59,541 nt of DNA from Streptomyces prunicolor NBRC 13075. GTDB lineage: Bacteria > Actinomycetota > Actinomycetes > Streptomycetales > Streptomycetaceae. Positions 17,399 to 24,295 of this stretch are shown here, one piece after another. The number at the start of each line of letters is the position of its first letter. Position 1 is the first letter of the stretch. The notes under the pieces were generated by a model, which saw nothing but the letters and a program-made list of their open reading frames with translations, ran no database searches and was not told where the DNA came from. The translations under genes were made by a program, and so were the position numbers. The stretch lies in NCBI RefSeq assembly GCF_000367365.1, contig NZ_BARF01000132.1:1-59541 (forward strand). Direction: 5' to 3'.

Positions 17399-18090
17399 TG
17401 ACGAGGGAGAGCGGGGAGACTGAGCAGGCGGGAGTCCAACCCCCTTCTACGGCAAGGGTGTTGGCGCAGCTGACCCGCCCCGTCCTGCGCGCCCTGCCGG
17501 TACGGGGGCTGGCCGCGACCGCAGCGGTGGCGCTGCTGATCGCCGCCCTGCCCCGCCTGCTCTCGGACGAACCGGACCAGTGGTCCGCGCTCATCGCCCT
17601 GCGCGCCGCCGCCCTCACCTTCGCCCTGGGCCTGGCCTTCGTCCTGGACGACCCGGCCCGCGACCTGACGTCCTCGGTACCGACCCGCCGCATCCTCCGC
17701 ACGACCCTGCGGGTGGCACTGGTGGCCCCGTTCGCGGCGGCCTGGTGGACAGCGGCGGTCCTGCTGATCCCGTCGAAGATCCGCCCTCCGGTGGGCGACA
17801 TGACCCTGGAGGCGGCAGCGGCGGCGGTCCTCTCCCTCGCGGCGGCGGCAGCGGCCCTCCGCTTCACAGCCGAACCGGAACCGGGCCAGCGGGTGGCCGC
17901 CGGTTTCCTGGTCATCGCCCTGGTGTCCCCGCTGGCGCTGCCCAATGACTGGGGGATGTACGTCTCCCCTACGGAGAAGCAGTGGGGGGTGGGGCATGAT
18001 CACTGGGCGATGGTGCTGGTGGGGGCGGTTGCGGTGTGGGCGGCTTGCGGGCCGGAGCCGGTGAGGCGCAGGCGGCTGATCCCGACCTGA
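17389..18090 (+). CDS. Membrane protein of the sigma-linked ABC operon
   Basis: This hydrophobic protein of about 230 residues has six likely membrane segments (for example GLAATAAVALLIAALP, LALGLAFVLDDP and AAWWTAAVLLIPS). Three starts are possible within 9 nt: GTG 17389, GTG 17395 and ATG 17398. The last two overlap the previous stop, as the rest of the operon does. The start listed is the longest. It is probably a second channel subunit. It ends 11 nt before a convergent DUF397 gene. Confidence 0.78.
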   Translation: MRVMTRESGETEQAGVQPPSTARVLAQLTRPVLRALPVRGLAATAAVALLIAALPRLLSDEPDQWSALIALRAAALTFALGLAFVLDDPARDLTSSVPTRRILRTTLRVALVAPFAAAWWTAAVLLIPSKIRPPVGDMTLEAAAAAVLSLAAAAAALRFTAEPEPGQRVAAGFLVIALVSPLALPNDWGMYVSPTEKQWGVGHDHWAMVLVGAVAVWAACGPEPVRRRRLIPT

Positions 18091-18100
18091 TTGGACGTGA

Positions 18101-18307
18101 TCAGGGGCCGGGGTTCTCCTTCAGTGCCTCTACGAAGGCGGTGAAGACCTCGGCGGGGAAGGTGAGTGTGGCTCGGGCCGGGGTCTTGGAGTCGCGTATG
18201 GCTATGCGGGTGGGGCGGTGTGCGATCTCCACGCAGGAGTTGCCGTCCCCGGCACCGGAGTACGACGACTTCTGCCAGTGGTCGCGGGTGTTCACGGGGT
18301 GCCTCAC
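18101..18307 (-). CDS. DUF397 protein
   Basis: This is a 68-residue protein of the DUF397 family, small Streptomyces proteins encoded next to XRE-DUF5753 regulators. It has the family marks WQKSSYSGAGDGNSCVEIA, RIAIRDSK and a Phe/Trp-containing C-terminal helix (VFTAFVEAL). It overlaps the next DUF397 gene by 4 nt and lies last in the minus-strand run XRE, DUF397, DUF397. Family members take part in developmental gene control, but the mechanism is unclear. Confidence 0.92.
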   Translation of the reverse strand: MRHPVNTRDHWQKSSYSGAGDGNSCVEIAHRPTRIAIRDSKTPARATLTFPAEVFTAFVEALKENPGP

Positions 18308-18492
18308 GGTTCTTTGGACAACCCGTCGATGAAGGCGGTGAAAGCGCGGGCGGGGAAGGTAAGAGTGGCTCGGGCTGGGACCTTGGAGTCCCTGATGGCT
18401 ATGTGCGGGTGGCGATGGGCGACCTCCACGCAGGCGTCGCCCTGGCCGCCCCCGGAGAACGATGACTTCTTCCAGATGCCAGGGGTGATCAT
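18304..18492 (-). CDS. DUF397 protein
   Basis: This is a 62-residue paralogue of the downstream gene, sharing WKKSSFSGGGQGDACVEVA, HIAIRDSK and the tail PARATLTFPA. I chose ATG 18492 (MITPGIWKKSS); the open frame runs further back, but that part is the XRE gene in another frame. It lies 4 nt after the XRE stop. Two DUF397 copies beside one regulator suggests a local duplication. Confidence 0.9.
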   Translation of the reverse strand: MITPGIWKKSSFSGGGQGDACVEVAHRHPHIAIRDSKVPARATLTFPARAFTAFIDGLSKEP

Positions 18493-18496
18493 GCGG

Positions 18497-19348
18497 TCAC
18501 AGCTCCTTCGCCAGCCTGTGGATGAAGTCACGCGAACGCTCGGGTTCAAGTGACACCGCCTCCACCCTACGGAAGAGGGTTCGATAGCGATTGAGCTGGG
18601 CCTCGGAGTCAATGAAAACGGGGCCGTTGGGGCCGTCACGCACCACGGTGTCCAACTGCGGAACAGCGCCGCCCGCGTACACCATGGCACTTCCGGCCCC
18701 GCCGAAGCCGTTCAGATCGAAGGGGATGACACGCACGGTGACATGGTCGGCTTCGGAGAGTTCCAGGACACGGGCGAGTTGAGCCCGCGCCGCAGTTTGG
18801 TCGCCGACCCGGATGCGCAGGGCTGCCTCGTGGATCACCGTCTCGTACGGAATCGGATCCGGGCGCTCGATGATGATCCTGCGCTTCATCCGGTGTTCCA
18901 CCCAGCTCTCCACCTCACTCTCGGGGAACTCCGGGTTCACGTAGGAGAAGAGGGCTCGGGCGTAGTGCTCGGTCTGCAGAAGGCCCGGGATGTGCAGGAA
19001 GTCCACGTCCCATCGGCAGCTGGCATGGTGCTCCAGCTCGGCCAGGTCGAGGAACGGCGTGGGTAGGGATCCTCGGTACTCCTCCCACCAGCCACGGGTC
19101 CGGTCGGTCGCCATGGCAACGAGGGCGTCGATGAACTCCTCATCCGTGGCTGCATAGTTGGCCGCCAGGCGGCGTAGCCGCTTTTCGCTGACGCCGGTGA
19201 GGGCCGCCTCGATCTGGCTGATCTGCGCGGCGCTCACTCCGAGCAGCGCCGCCCCTTCGCGGGCCGCGAGACCTGCCGCGTCGCGGAGTTTGCGCAACTC
19301 GACTGCCAGGCGCATCTGACGTGCCGTTGGCTCGCGTCTCAATGCCAC
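18497..19348 (-). CDS. XRE-type regulator with DUF5753 domain (WhiJ-like)
   Basis: This 283-residue protein has a helix-turn-helix at about residues 15-65 (AGLAAREGAALLGVSAAQISQIE) and then the DUF5753 domain (HIPGLLQTEHYARALF through FIDSEAQLNRYRTLFRRVEAVSLEPE). I chose GTG 19348, which has GGGAGGAA about 5 nt upstream; an open frame continues to 19564 without a good ribosome site. With the two DUF397 genes downstream and the divergent ATP-binding gene, it makes a complete WhiJ-type locus, a family linked to control of differentiation. Confidence 0.92.
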   Translation of the reverse strand: MALRREPTARQMRLAVELRKLRDAAGLAAREGAALLGVSAAQISQIEAALTGVSEKRLRRLAANYAATDEEFIDALVAMATDRTRGWWEEYRGSLPTPFLDLAELEHHASCRWDVDFLHIPGLLQTEHYARALFSYVNPEFPESEVESWVEHRMKRRIIIERPDPIPYETVIHEAALRIRVGDQTAARAQLARVLELSEADHVTVRVIPFDLNGFGGAGSAMVYAGGAVPQLDTVVRDGPNGPVFIDSEAQLNRYRTLFRRVEAVSLEPERSRDFIHRLAKEL

Positions 19349-19581
19349 GACCGTTCCTCCCAACGCGCCCGTGGGCGCGACTCGTTCGGGGGTCAGATTA
19401 CGCGACCGGCTTGCGAAACTTAAAATGCTAGGTCTACCGTCGGTGATGCGACGCACACGCTGCGGAAATCCCGGGGCACCGGAAGCGCACCACTCCGTCC
19501 TGCCAGGACGGCTGCGGCAAGCCACCGCCCGCGACACCCCGCAGTCCTCCGAACCCCCCATCACCGAACCGGAGTTGACGC

Positions 19582-19995
19582 ATGCCCGAAAACCCGCCCG
19601 TGCCCTGGGAGTACTGCCTCTACATCCCCAACGACCTGCGTGCCGTCACCGTCAGCCGCCGCACCCTGCGCCTGATCCTCACCGTGCACGGCCTGATCCG
19701 CCTCGCCGACACCGCCGAACTCCTCGCGACGGAGCTGGTCGCCAACGCCGTACGGCACGCGAACGGGGCCGCCGCCCTTCGGGTGGGCTGGGCGGCGGGA
19801 GTACTGCGGCTCGGGGCCTGGGACGCCGACCCCCAACCTCCCGAGCCGCCACGGTCGTTGGCGGAACTCGGCGACGCGGAGGACGGCCGCGGTCTCGCAC
19901 TGGTCCGGGCCTGCGCCGACCAGTGGGGCTGGCAGCCGCTGTCCCGGAACGGCAAGCGGGGGAAGCTCGTGTGGTGTGAGCTCGCTGCGGCTTGA
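19582..19995 (+). CDS. ATP-binding protein, RsbW-like (HATPase_c)
   Basis: This is a 137-residue single-domain ATPase of the GHKL type. The N box is LLATELVANAVRHANG and the G1 box DAEDGRGLALVRACADQWG. Such stand-alone domains act as serine kinases/anti-sigma factors or as accessory proteins of WhiJ-like loci. It is divergent from the XRE-DUF5753 gene across a 233-nt gap. The context supports a role in that regulator's circuit. No clear partner anti-anti-sigma gene is nearby. Confidence 0.9.
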   Translation: MPENPPVPWEYCLYIPNDLRAVTVSRRTLRLILTVHGLIRLADTAELLATELVANAVRHANGAAALRVGWAAGVLRLGAWDADPQPPEPPRSLAELGDAEDGRGLALVRACADQWGWQPLSRNGKRGKLVWCELAAA

Positions 19996-20046
19996 GGGGT
20001 CTTCGAAGTTGAGTGAAGGGCGGGGCGCTCGGCGTCAGGAGGCGAG

Positions 20047-20091
20047 CCGCAGAAGTGTGACACTCAAGCGGAAAGTGTCACACTTCTGCGG
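20047..20091. terminator. Perfect 18-bp inverted repeat between convergent genes
   Basis: Arms CCGCAGAAGTGTGACACT (20047-20064) and its exact reverse complement (20074-20091) flank a 9-nt loop. It stands 52 nt past the ATP-binding gene and 84 nt past the end of the opposite-strand gene at 20175. It has no T-run. The sequence GTGTGACACT inside each arm is itself palindromic, so it could be a protein-binding site as well as a terminator. Confidence 0.65.
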
Positions 20092-20174
20092 GCAACGTCT
20101 GCTCCGGCGGGGACGGGCAAAGGGCCGCACCGCTCACATTCGAAGACCCGGCTTGAGGCGATGTCCGGCCGGAA

Positions 20175-20642
20175 CTACCGCACAGGGCAGAGCAGGTCTG
20201 GCTTCGAACGGTTCGGGGAACATGTCACCAGCGCCAGGGACAGATACGCGGGGCGTTCGAGATAGAAGCCGAACGACACATCGGCCCCCGACTCCAGCCG
20301 CTCGGCAGCGGAGTTCACCAGCCGGGCCAGTCGGGTGGTGTCGCGCTGGGCCTCGGACGTGAACCGGGGTGCATACTCCGCGAGTTGCTCCCCGAGCCAT
20401 GACGCCGCTTCCTTCGCCTCGTCCCACGTGGCGCGCACGAGCGAGGGGGGCTTGATGAGCCAGTACGCCGTTTCGAGCGGCGGAAGATCCACCGTCGGGA
20501 ACTCCGCGGCCACTTCACGGTAACGCTGGATCAGTTCCGGCCTGCTTCCAGCGGGAGGAGGCTCCGGATGCGGGGGCCGCCGTAGCGCCTCGTGGTCGAA
20601 ACGCTCCTTCGGGCCGGTCCACAAGTAGCCGTGGTGGTGCAC
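20175..20642 (-). CDS. Hypothetical protein, unknown
   Basis: I do not recognise this protein of about 155 residues. I chose GTG 20642 (VHHHGYLWTGPKERFDHE) because the upstream frame is low-complexity Arg/Gly/Pro that looks like non-coding DNA. It is soluble, with a helix-rich C-terminal half (LETAYWLIKPPSLVRATWDE; ERLESGADVSFGFYLERPAY). It begins about 30 nt past the hairpin at 20671-20714 and belongs to the second DUF397/XRE cluster by position. The start is uncertain. Confidence 0.6.
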   Translation of the reverse strand: MHHHGYLWTGPKERFDHEALRRPPHPEPPPAGSRPELIQRYREVAAEFPTVDLPPLETAYWLIKPPSLVRATWDEAKEAASWLGEQLAEYAPRFTSEAQRDTTRLARLVNSAAERLESGADVSFGFYLERPAYLSLALVTCSPNRSKPDLLCPVR

Positions 20643-20670
20643 CAGTTGTTCCCGTTTCGAGAAGTGCCGA

Positions 20671-20714
20671 CCGGGCAGCCGGGCCCAAGGGCGGGGACGG
20701 GCCCGGCTGCCCGG
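20671..20714 (-). terminator. Hairpin after the DUF397-like gene
   Basis: Arms 20671-20686 and 20699-20714 form a perfect 16-bp inverted repeat with a 12-nt loop. It lies 18 nt past the stop of the gene at 20732. There is no strong T-run. It would separate that gene from the one at 20175. Confidence 0.65.
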
Positions 20715-20731
20715 CCGGCAGAGGGGACGGA

Positions 20732-20956
20732 TCAGACGTTCAGGCCGAACCGCGCCGGGTCGATCCCCGCCGCGTCCAACTCCTCCGAGGTGAACCGCAA
20801 CGGCTCCACGCCCGGCCGCTTGCTGTCGCCCAACGCCCAGGCGTCCACACCGATCCGCGCCAGGGTCACGCACCCCTCGGTGCAAGGGCCACCGCACGCC
20901 TTCACGAACGAGGCGCCGCTGAGGTCGAGCGCGTACAGGTCAGTTCCGTTCTGCAT
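20732..20956 (-). CDS. Divergent DUF397-like small protein
   Basis: This is a 74-residue protein starting at ATG 20956, with AAGGTAGGTG just upstream. It keeps the DUF397 frame, SFVKACGG then CVTLARIGVDAWALGDSK then PLRFTSEEL, but with a Cys-rich insert (CGGPCTEGC) and without the usual KSS. I read it as a diverged member of DUF397. It is followed by a hairpin terminator and lies downstream of the broken XRE gene. Confidence 0.72.
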   Translation of the reverse strand: MQNGTDLYALDLSGASFVKACGGPCTEGCVTLARIGVDAWALGDSKRPGVEPLRFTSEELDAAGIDPARFGLNV

Positions 20957-21053
20957 CGCTGCACCTACCTTCTTGTTGAGCTGATCGCGGCCATGGGTGA
21001 CCGCCACCGCCCGTGTCGCGGGCGGGAGTTGAGGGGAGAGGAAGCCCTACGCC

Positions 21054-21248
21054 TCAGCGACCGGAGCGCTTGGCGCGCGCAGCGCAACGCGGGCACTGGC
21101 ACGGGGGCCATTCCGAGGTGCCCAAGGGAGCCAGGTCTACGTCACCGCCGAACACGGCCCGCTCGGGCTCCCAGGAACGTCCGGAGTCACGCGAGACCCG
21201 CATGGTCATCAAGGGGCGGTCGGCGAAGAGGTCCGAGCCGGATTTCAT
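21054..21248 (-). CDS. Small protein with Cys cluster, unknown
   Basis: This is a 64-residue protein ending in a CQCPRCAARAKRSGR motif that could bind zinc. The start ATG 21248 overlaps the stop of the upstream small gene as ATGA, which supports real translation. No family is recognised. It belongs to the minus-strand run downstream of the frameshifted XRE gene. Confidence 0.65.
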   Translation of the reverse strand: MKSGSDLFADRPLMTMRVSRDSGRSWEPERAVFGGDVDLAPLGTSEWPPCQCPRCAARAKRSGR

Positions 21249-21463
21249 GCCGCATGTGCCTTCGCCTGGTGTCGGCGAATCCTCACGTTGGCGTCGATCA
21301 CGGCGCTGGAGTCTCCTGTGGAACGGGCGTTCTCGCGGGCCGTCGACAAGGACAGGCAGTCAGGGCAGCCAGGCACAGCCGAAGGCTCACGCGGAAGTTC
21401 GGTCAGGTGCGTTCCCGCCGTGGCCTCGGTCTGAGGATCGGACGTTCTTTCTTCGCTCTCCAT
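21245..21463 (-). CDS. Small protein with CxxC and conserved C-terminal motif
   Basis: This is a 72-residue protein with CPDCLSLSTARENARSTGDSS followed by AVIDANVRIRRHQAKAHAA. The same C-terminal pattern (Cys pair, Asp-Ser-Ala, DANV, Arg, His, AH) ends the 121-residue gene at 54824, which also accompanies an XRE-DUF5753 gene. I therefore see a small accessory family of these loci. The function is unknown. It lies 32 nt after the frameshifted XRE-DUF5753 gene. Confidence 0.68.
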   Translation of the reverse strand: MESEERTSDPQTEATAGTHLTELPREPSAVPGCPDCLSLSTARENARSTGDSSAVIDANVRIRRHQAKAHAA

Positions 21464-21495
21464 GTCGCCATCTTCGGCGCGCCGCAGAGGCTTCT

Positions 21496-22325
21496 CTAGC
21501 CTGTTTCCTGTTCCCGCAAGAATTCGTCGCGGATTCTCTCGACGAGGCTCCGCATGCCGTCACTGGACAACGCTATTCGCTCGAATCCCTCGAACTTTTC
21601 GACGTAGAGTTCTACATCCTTCGGGTCCGTGACGACCACCTCGGCGTGGACCGTCTCTATCGTGACCATTCGGTCGTCGCGAATGACGAATGCGTGATTC
21701 GCGATATCGAGCTGCTGCACCCGCAGGGGAACTACCCGGATGTCCACGTGAGGGAATCGTGAAACAGAAACGAGGCGGTCGAGCTGCGCGGCCATCATCT
21801 GCGGCGGAACGATGCGCCACCGCAGGACAGGCTCTGTGATGATGAAACGCAGTGACTTCTTGCTGTCGTAGAGGACTGCCTGACGTTCAAGTCGGCCGTT
21901 GATCGTGCGGGTGAGTGCGTCCTCGCTGAGGTGGTGGCGTCGCAGAACGGCCCGGATGTATTCCGGTGTCTGGAGCAGACCGGGAATCAGGGCCGACTGG
22001 AACAGCCGCAGCGTCGACATCTGAGTCTCCAGAGCCTTGGCGGCCTGCTGCCCCTTGTGGACTCCCATCCGCTTGAGGAGACGCCATGCCGTCGCCTCGG
22101 TCGCCGAAGCTCGTGCGGCCTCGGTGTCTCCGCCTTGACCTCGTCAGATACTCCGATGGCAGTCAGGATGCGCTCTACGTCCGTCGCGCCGGCCGCGAGC
22201 TTCGCATTCTCGATCTTGGACAGCTTGGAGGGAGACATGAGGGCGCTGCGGGCCACTGCTTTGGCTTCCTTCCCGGATGCCATCCGCAGCGCCCGCAGCG
22301 CGGCTCCAAGCTGTGCTCTGTTCAC
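21496..22325 (-). pseudogene. XRE-DUF5753 regulator, broken by a frameshift
   Basis: The N-terminal helix-turn-helix (VNRAQLGAALRALRMASGKE) starts at GTG 22325. It stays in frame to AIGVSDEVKAE, where the frame changes at about 22127/22128. In the next frame the expected continuation appears (TEAARASATEATAWRLLKRM) and runs through DUF5753 to 21496. Restoring one missing base (GAG-TAC-ACC instead of GAGACACC) rejoins a normal protein of about 276 residues. The GTG overlaps the DUF6879 stop. The lesion is a 1-nt deletion or a sequencing error; otherwise the coding sequence is intact. Confidence 0.85.
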
Positions 22326-22846
22326 GCCCCGTACTTGGCCCACCATTTGGTGAACGGCTCCGCCTGAGCGAGTGCCACGTCGCGGAACCGCGTGAATTCC
22401 GCCGTTCGTTCGGGCGACAGGACTTCCGCGCCCAGGAACTTCCCGGTCCCGTCGTAGTTCATTGTGGCAACGGTCTCGGAGTCGAAGAACCAGAAGTCGG
22501 GCACGTTCTCCAGAGGATTGGATCTTTCGGTGATGTCGAGAATGAAGAACTCTTCGCCCCCTGACATGTTCCTCTGATATCCCCACCCGAGTTCGAACCT
22601 GAGATAGTCCGAGAGCGGGCGGCGCAGAATGTGCACCCGATAGATCCGCTTACGCTTCGCCGTGTGCGATCGGAGCTCTTCGATCCAGCCCGCGTTGTAG
22701 TCGTCCGGCTGTGGCTTGCCGGCCAGGAAAGCGTGGTAGGCCCCGACGTTTCCGGACCTGCTGTAGTCGTCGAGGGTTTCGAGGCGGAACGCCTCCCGCT
22801 CGAACGTGTCGAAGAGGTCCCCGAGAGTCCTAGACGAGGTTGCCAC
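22322..22846 (-). CDS. DUF6879 family protein
   Basis: This is a 174-residue cytoplasmic protein with the DUF6879 pattern: LFDTFEREAFRLETLDDYS near the start, KRIYRVHILRRPLSDYLRFE in the middle, and NPLENVPDFWFFDSETVATMNYD near the end. Family members are encoded beside XRE-DUF5753 regulators in actinobacteria, and some contexts resemble toxin-antitoxin modules, though the role is unknown. It overlaps the broken XRE gene by 4 nt and the small upstream gene by 17 nt. Confidence 0.88.
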   Translation of the reverse strand: MATSSRTLGDLFDTFEREAFRLETLDDYSRSGNVGAYHAFLAGKPQPDDYNAGWIEELRSHTAKRKRIYRVHILRRPLSDYLRFELGWGYQRNMSGGEEFFILDITERSNPLENVPDFWFFDSETVATMNYDGTGKFLGAEVLSPERTAEFTRFRDVALAQAEPFTKWWAKYGA

Positions 22847-23021
22847 GGATGGCCTTCCGGATCAGTTCCATCGGGATCTCGACCAGGGTTTCGTGAGCGG
22901 GAATCTCAAGCCCGTGATCGGTCGGCGTCTCGCCCTGCACCAGGAACGTGCCGCGGTCCGTCGCGTAGATCGTCGGGCAGTCCTTGATGTCGCACGTGCT
23001 GACCAGCTTGGTGACCTTCAT
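22830..23021 (-). CDS. Small protein at head of the DUF6879-XRE operon
   Basis: This is a 63-residue protein, MKVTKLVSTCDIKDCPTIY..., with two Cys 5 residues apart and an amphipathic C-terminus. It starts at ATG 23021 and overlaps DUF6879 by 17 nt, so it is first in the operon small protein, DUF6879, XRE. Such a small protein commonly precedes DUF6879 in Streptomyces, as far as I recall. The function is unknown. Confidence 0.7.
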   Translation of the reverse strand: MKVTKLVSTCDIKDCPTIYATDRGTFLVQGETPTDHGLEIPAHETLVEIPMELIRKAIRGNLV

Positions 23022-23219
23022 GGTCCGCGTTCCCCCCCCGCCGTGGCGCTGCCAGTACCCCGCTTCCGAGTCGATGCTCCCGAGCGAGGGGCGGACGGGT
23101 CAAGCGATCACGGTTGACGGAACGGGAAACCGCGTAACCTGCCCCAGCCAGGGCGATCCGCACCGGCGTCGATCACCGGCACACGCGGCTCAAGCGAGTT
23201 CAGCGGCCCGACCCCCGCC

Positions 23220-24149
23220 TCACGACTCCGACCGGTACATCAGGTCCGTCTCGTACGTCGTGAATCCCAGCCGCTCATACACGGACACCGCCGCCTTGTT
23301 GTCCGCGTCGACGTACAACATCGCCGTGGGCAACCTCCGCGCGGCAAGGTGCCGTAGACCGATCGTCGTCAGCGCCTTGCCGAGCCCGCCACCCTGCGCA
23401 CCCGGCAACACCCCGACGACGTAGACCTCACCGAGCTGCTCCTGCTCATGCACCTTCGTCCAGTGGAAGCCCACCAGTTCGCCGTCCCGTTCCGCCAGGA
23501 AGAACCCCTCGGGGTCGAACCACGCCTCGGACTTACGGTCGTCCAGGTCGCCCTGGGTGAGGGACCCCTGCTCGGGGTGGTGGGCGAAGGCCGCGGCGTT
23601 GACGGCAAGCCACGCCGAGTCGTCGACGCCGGGTACGAAGGTCCGTACGGTGACCCCCTTCGCGAGCACCGGATCCGGCAGCTCAAGGTCGGTCAACGGC
23701 CGCCGCAGCTGCCGGAGTTCACGGAACATCGTGAGCCCGAGAACCTGCGCGAGGTGACGCGCGGCGGCATGGCCACCGTGGGCCCACACCCGGAGCCGTT
23801 TCCCGGACGCGGCCAGCAGGGCGGCGCCGAGCGCCCGCCCGTGACCGTGGCCCCGGTGCGAGGGGTGGACGACGAGTTCGGCGGCCGGCGCCTCGACCGG
23901 GTCCGTGTCCTCCAACTGCGCGTAGCCCACGAGCTCTTCGCCCAGGGTGAGCAGCAGATGCGAGACCCCGTCGCGCTCACCGCCCCGGATCCGCAACCGC
24001 CCCTGCTCGGACACCGCCTGCTGCCCGTCGGTCCGCGCGGCCTCCGAGATCAGCGCGAGGACGGCTGCGCCCTGGTCCGGGGAGAGCGCGGAGTAGGTCT
24101 CGATGGATCGGGAGCCGGGCGCGGGCCGTACGGTGTCGTCGCTGGTCAT
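23220..24149 (-). CDS. mshD: Mycothiol synthase MshD
   Basis: This 309-residue enzyme transfers the acetyl group of acetyl-CoA to Cys-GlcN-Ins, the last step of mycothiol synthesis. It has two GNAT domains. The first has VVHPSHRGHGHGRALGAAL and the second has YVVGVLPGAQGGGLGKALTTIGLRHL, both acetyl-CoA loops. It ends with VYERLGFTTYETDLMY. I chose ATG 24149 (MTSDDTVRPAP); the longer frame up to 24227 adds a non-conserved stretch. It is divergent from the secreted nucleotidase. Confidence 0.95.
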   Translation of the reverse strand: MTSDDTVRPAPGSRSIETYSALSPDQGAAVLALISEAARTDGQQAVSEQGRLRIRGGERDGVSHLLLTLGEELVGYAQLEDTDPVEAPAAELVVHPSHRGHGHGRALGAALLAASGKRLRVWAHGGHAAARHLAQVLGLTMFRELRQLRRPLTDLELPDPVLAKGVTVRTFVPGVDDSAWLAVNAAAFAHHPEQGSLTQGDLDDRKSEAWFDPEGFFLAERDGELVGFHWTKVHEQEQLGEVYVVGVLPGAQGGGLGKALTTIGLRHLAARRLPTAMLYVDADNKAAVSVYERLGFTTYETDLMYRSES

Positions 24150-24295
24150 GGGTACGAGGGTAAGCCGATCTCCCCGCAAAGTGGCGGCAAAGAAGAAACC
24201 AGGATGTAACCAAGAACCCCCTGTCACGCTACGCGCGTTGACCCTAGGCTGCGCCGGAACGTGGTGACCTTCTCAGCCGACACACAGGGGGGCTC

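Noticed and set aside
23074..23103. A possible promoter on the minus strand before the 22830 gene (TTGACC and GAGCAT, 18 nt apart)
   Set aside because: The -10 match is poor and a chance match of this quality is common.
24228..24295. A possible PHO box upstream of the secreted nucleotidase
   Set aside because: Only GTTGACCCTAG is near the consensus, with a mismatch in the core and no second unit.
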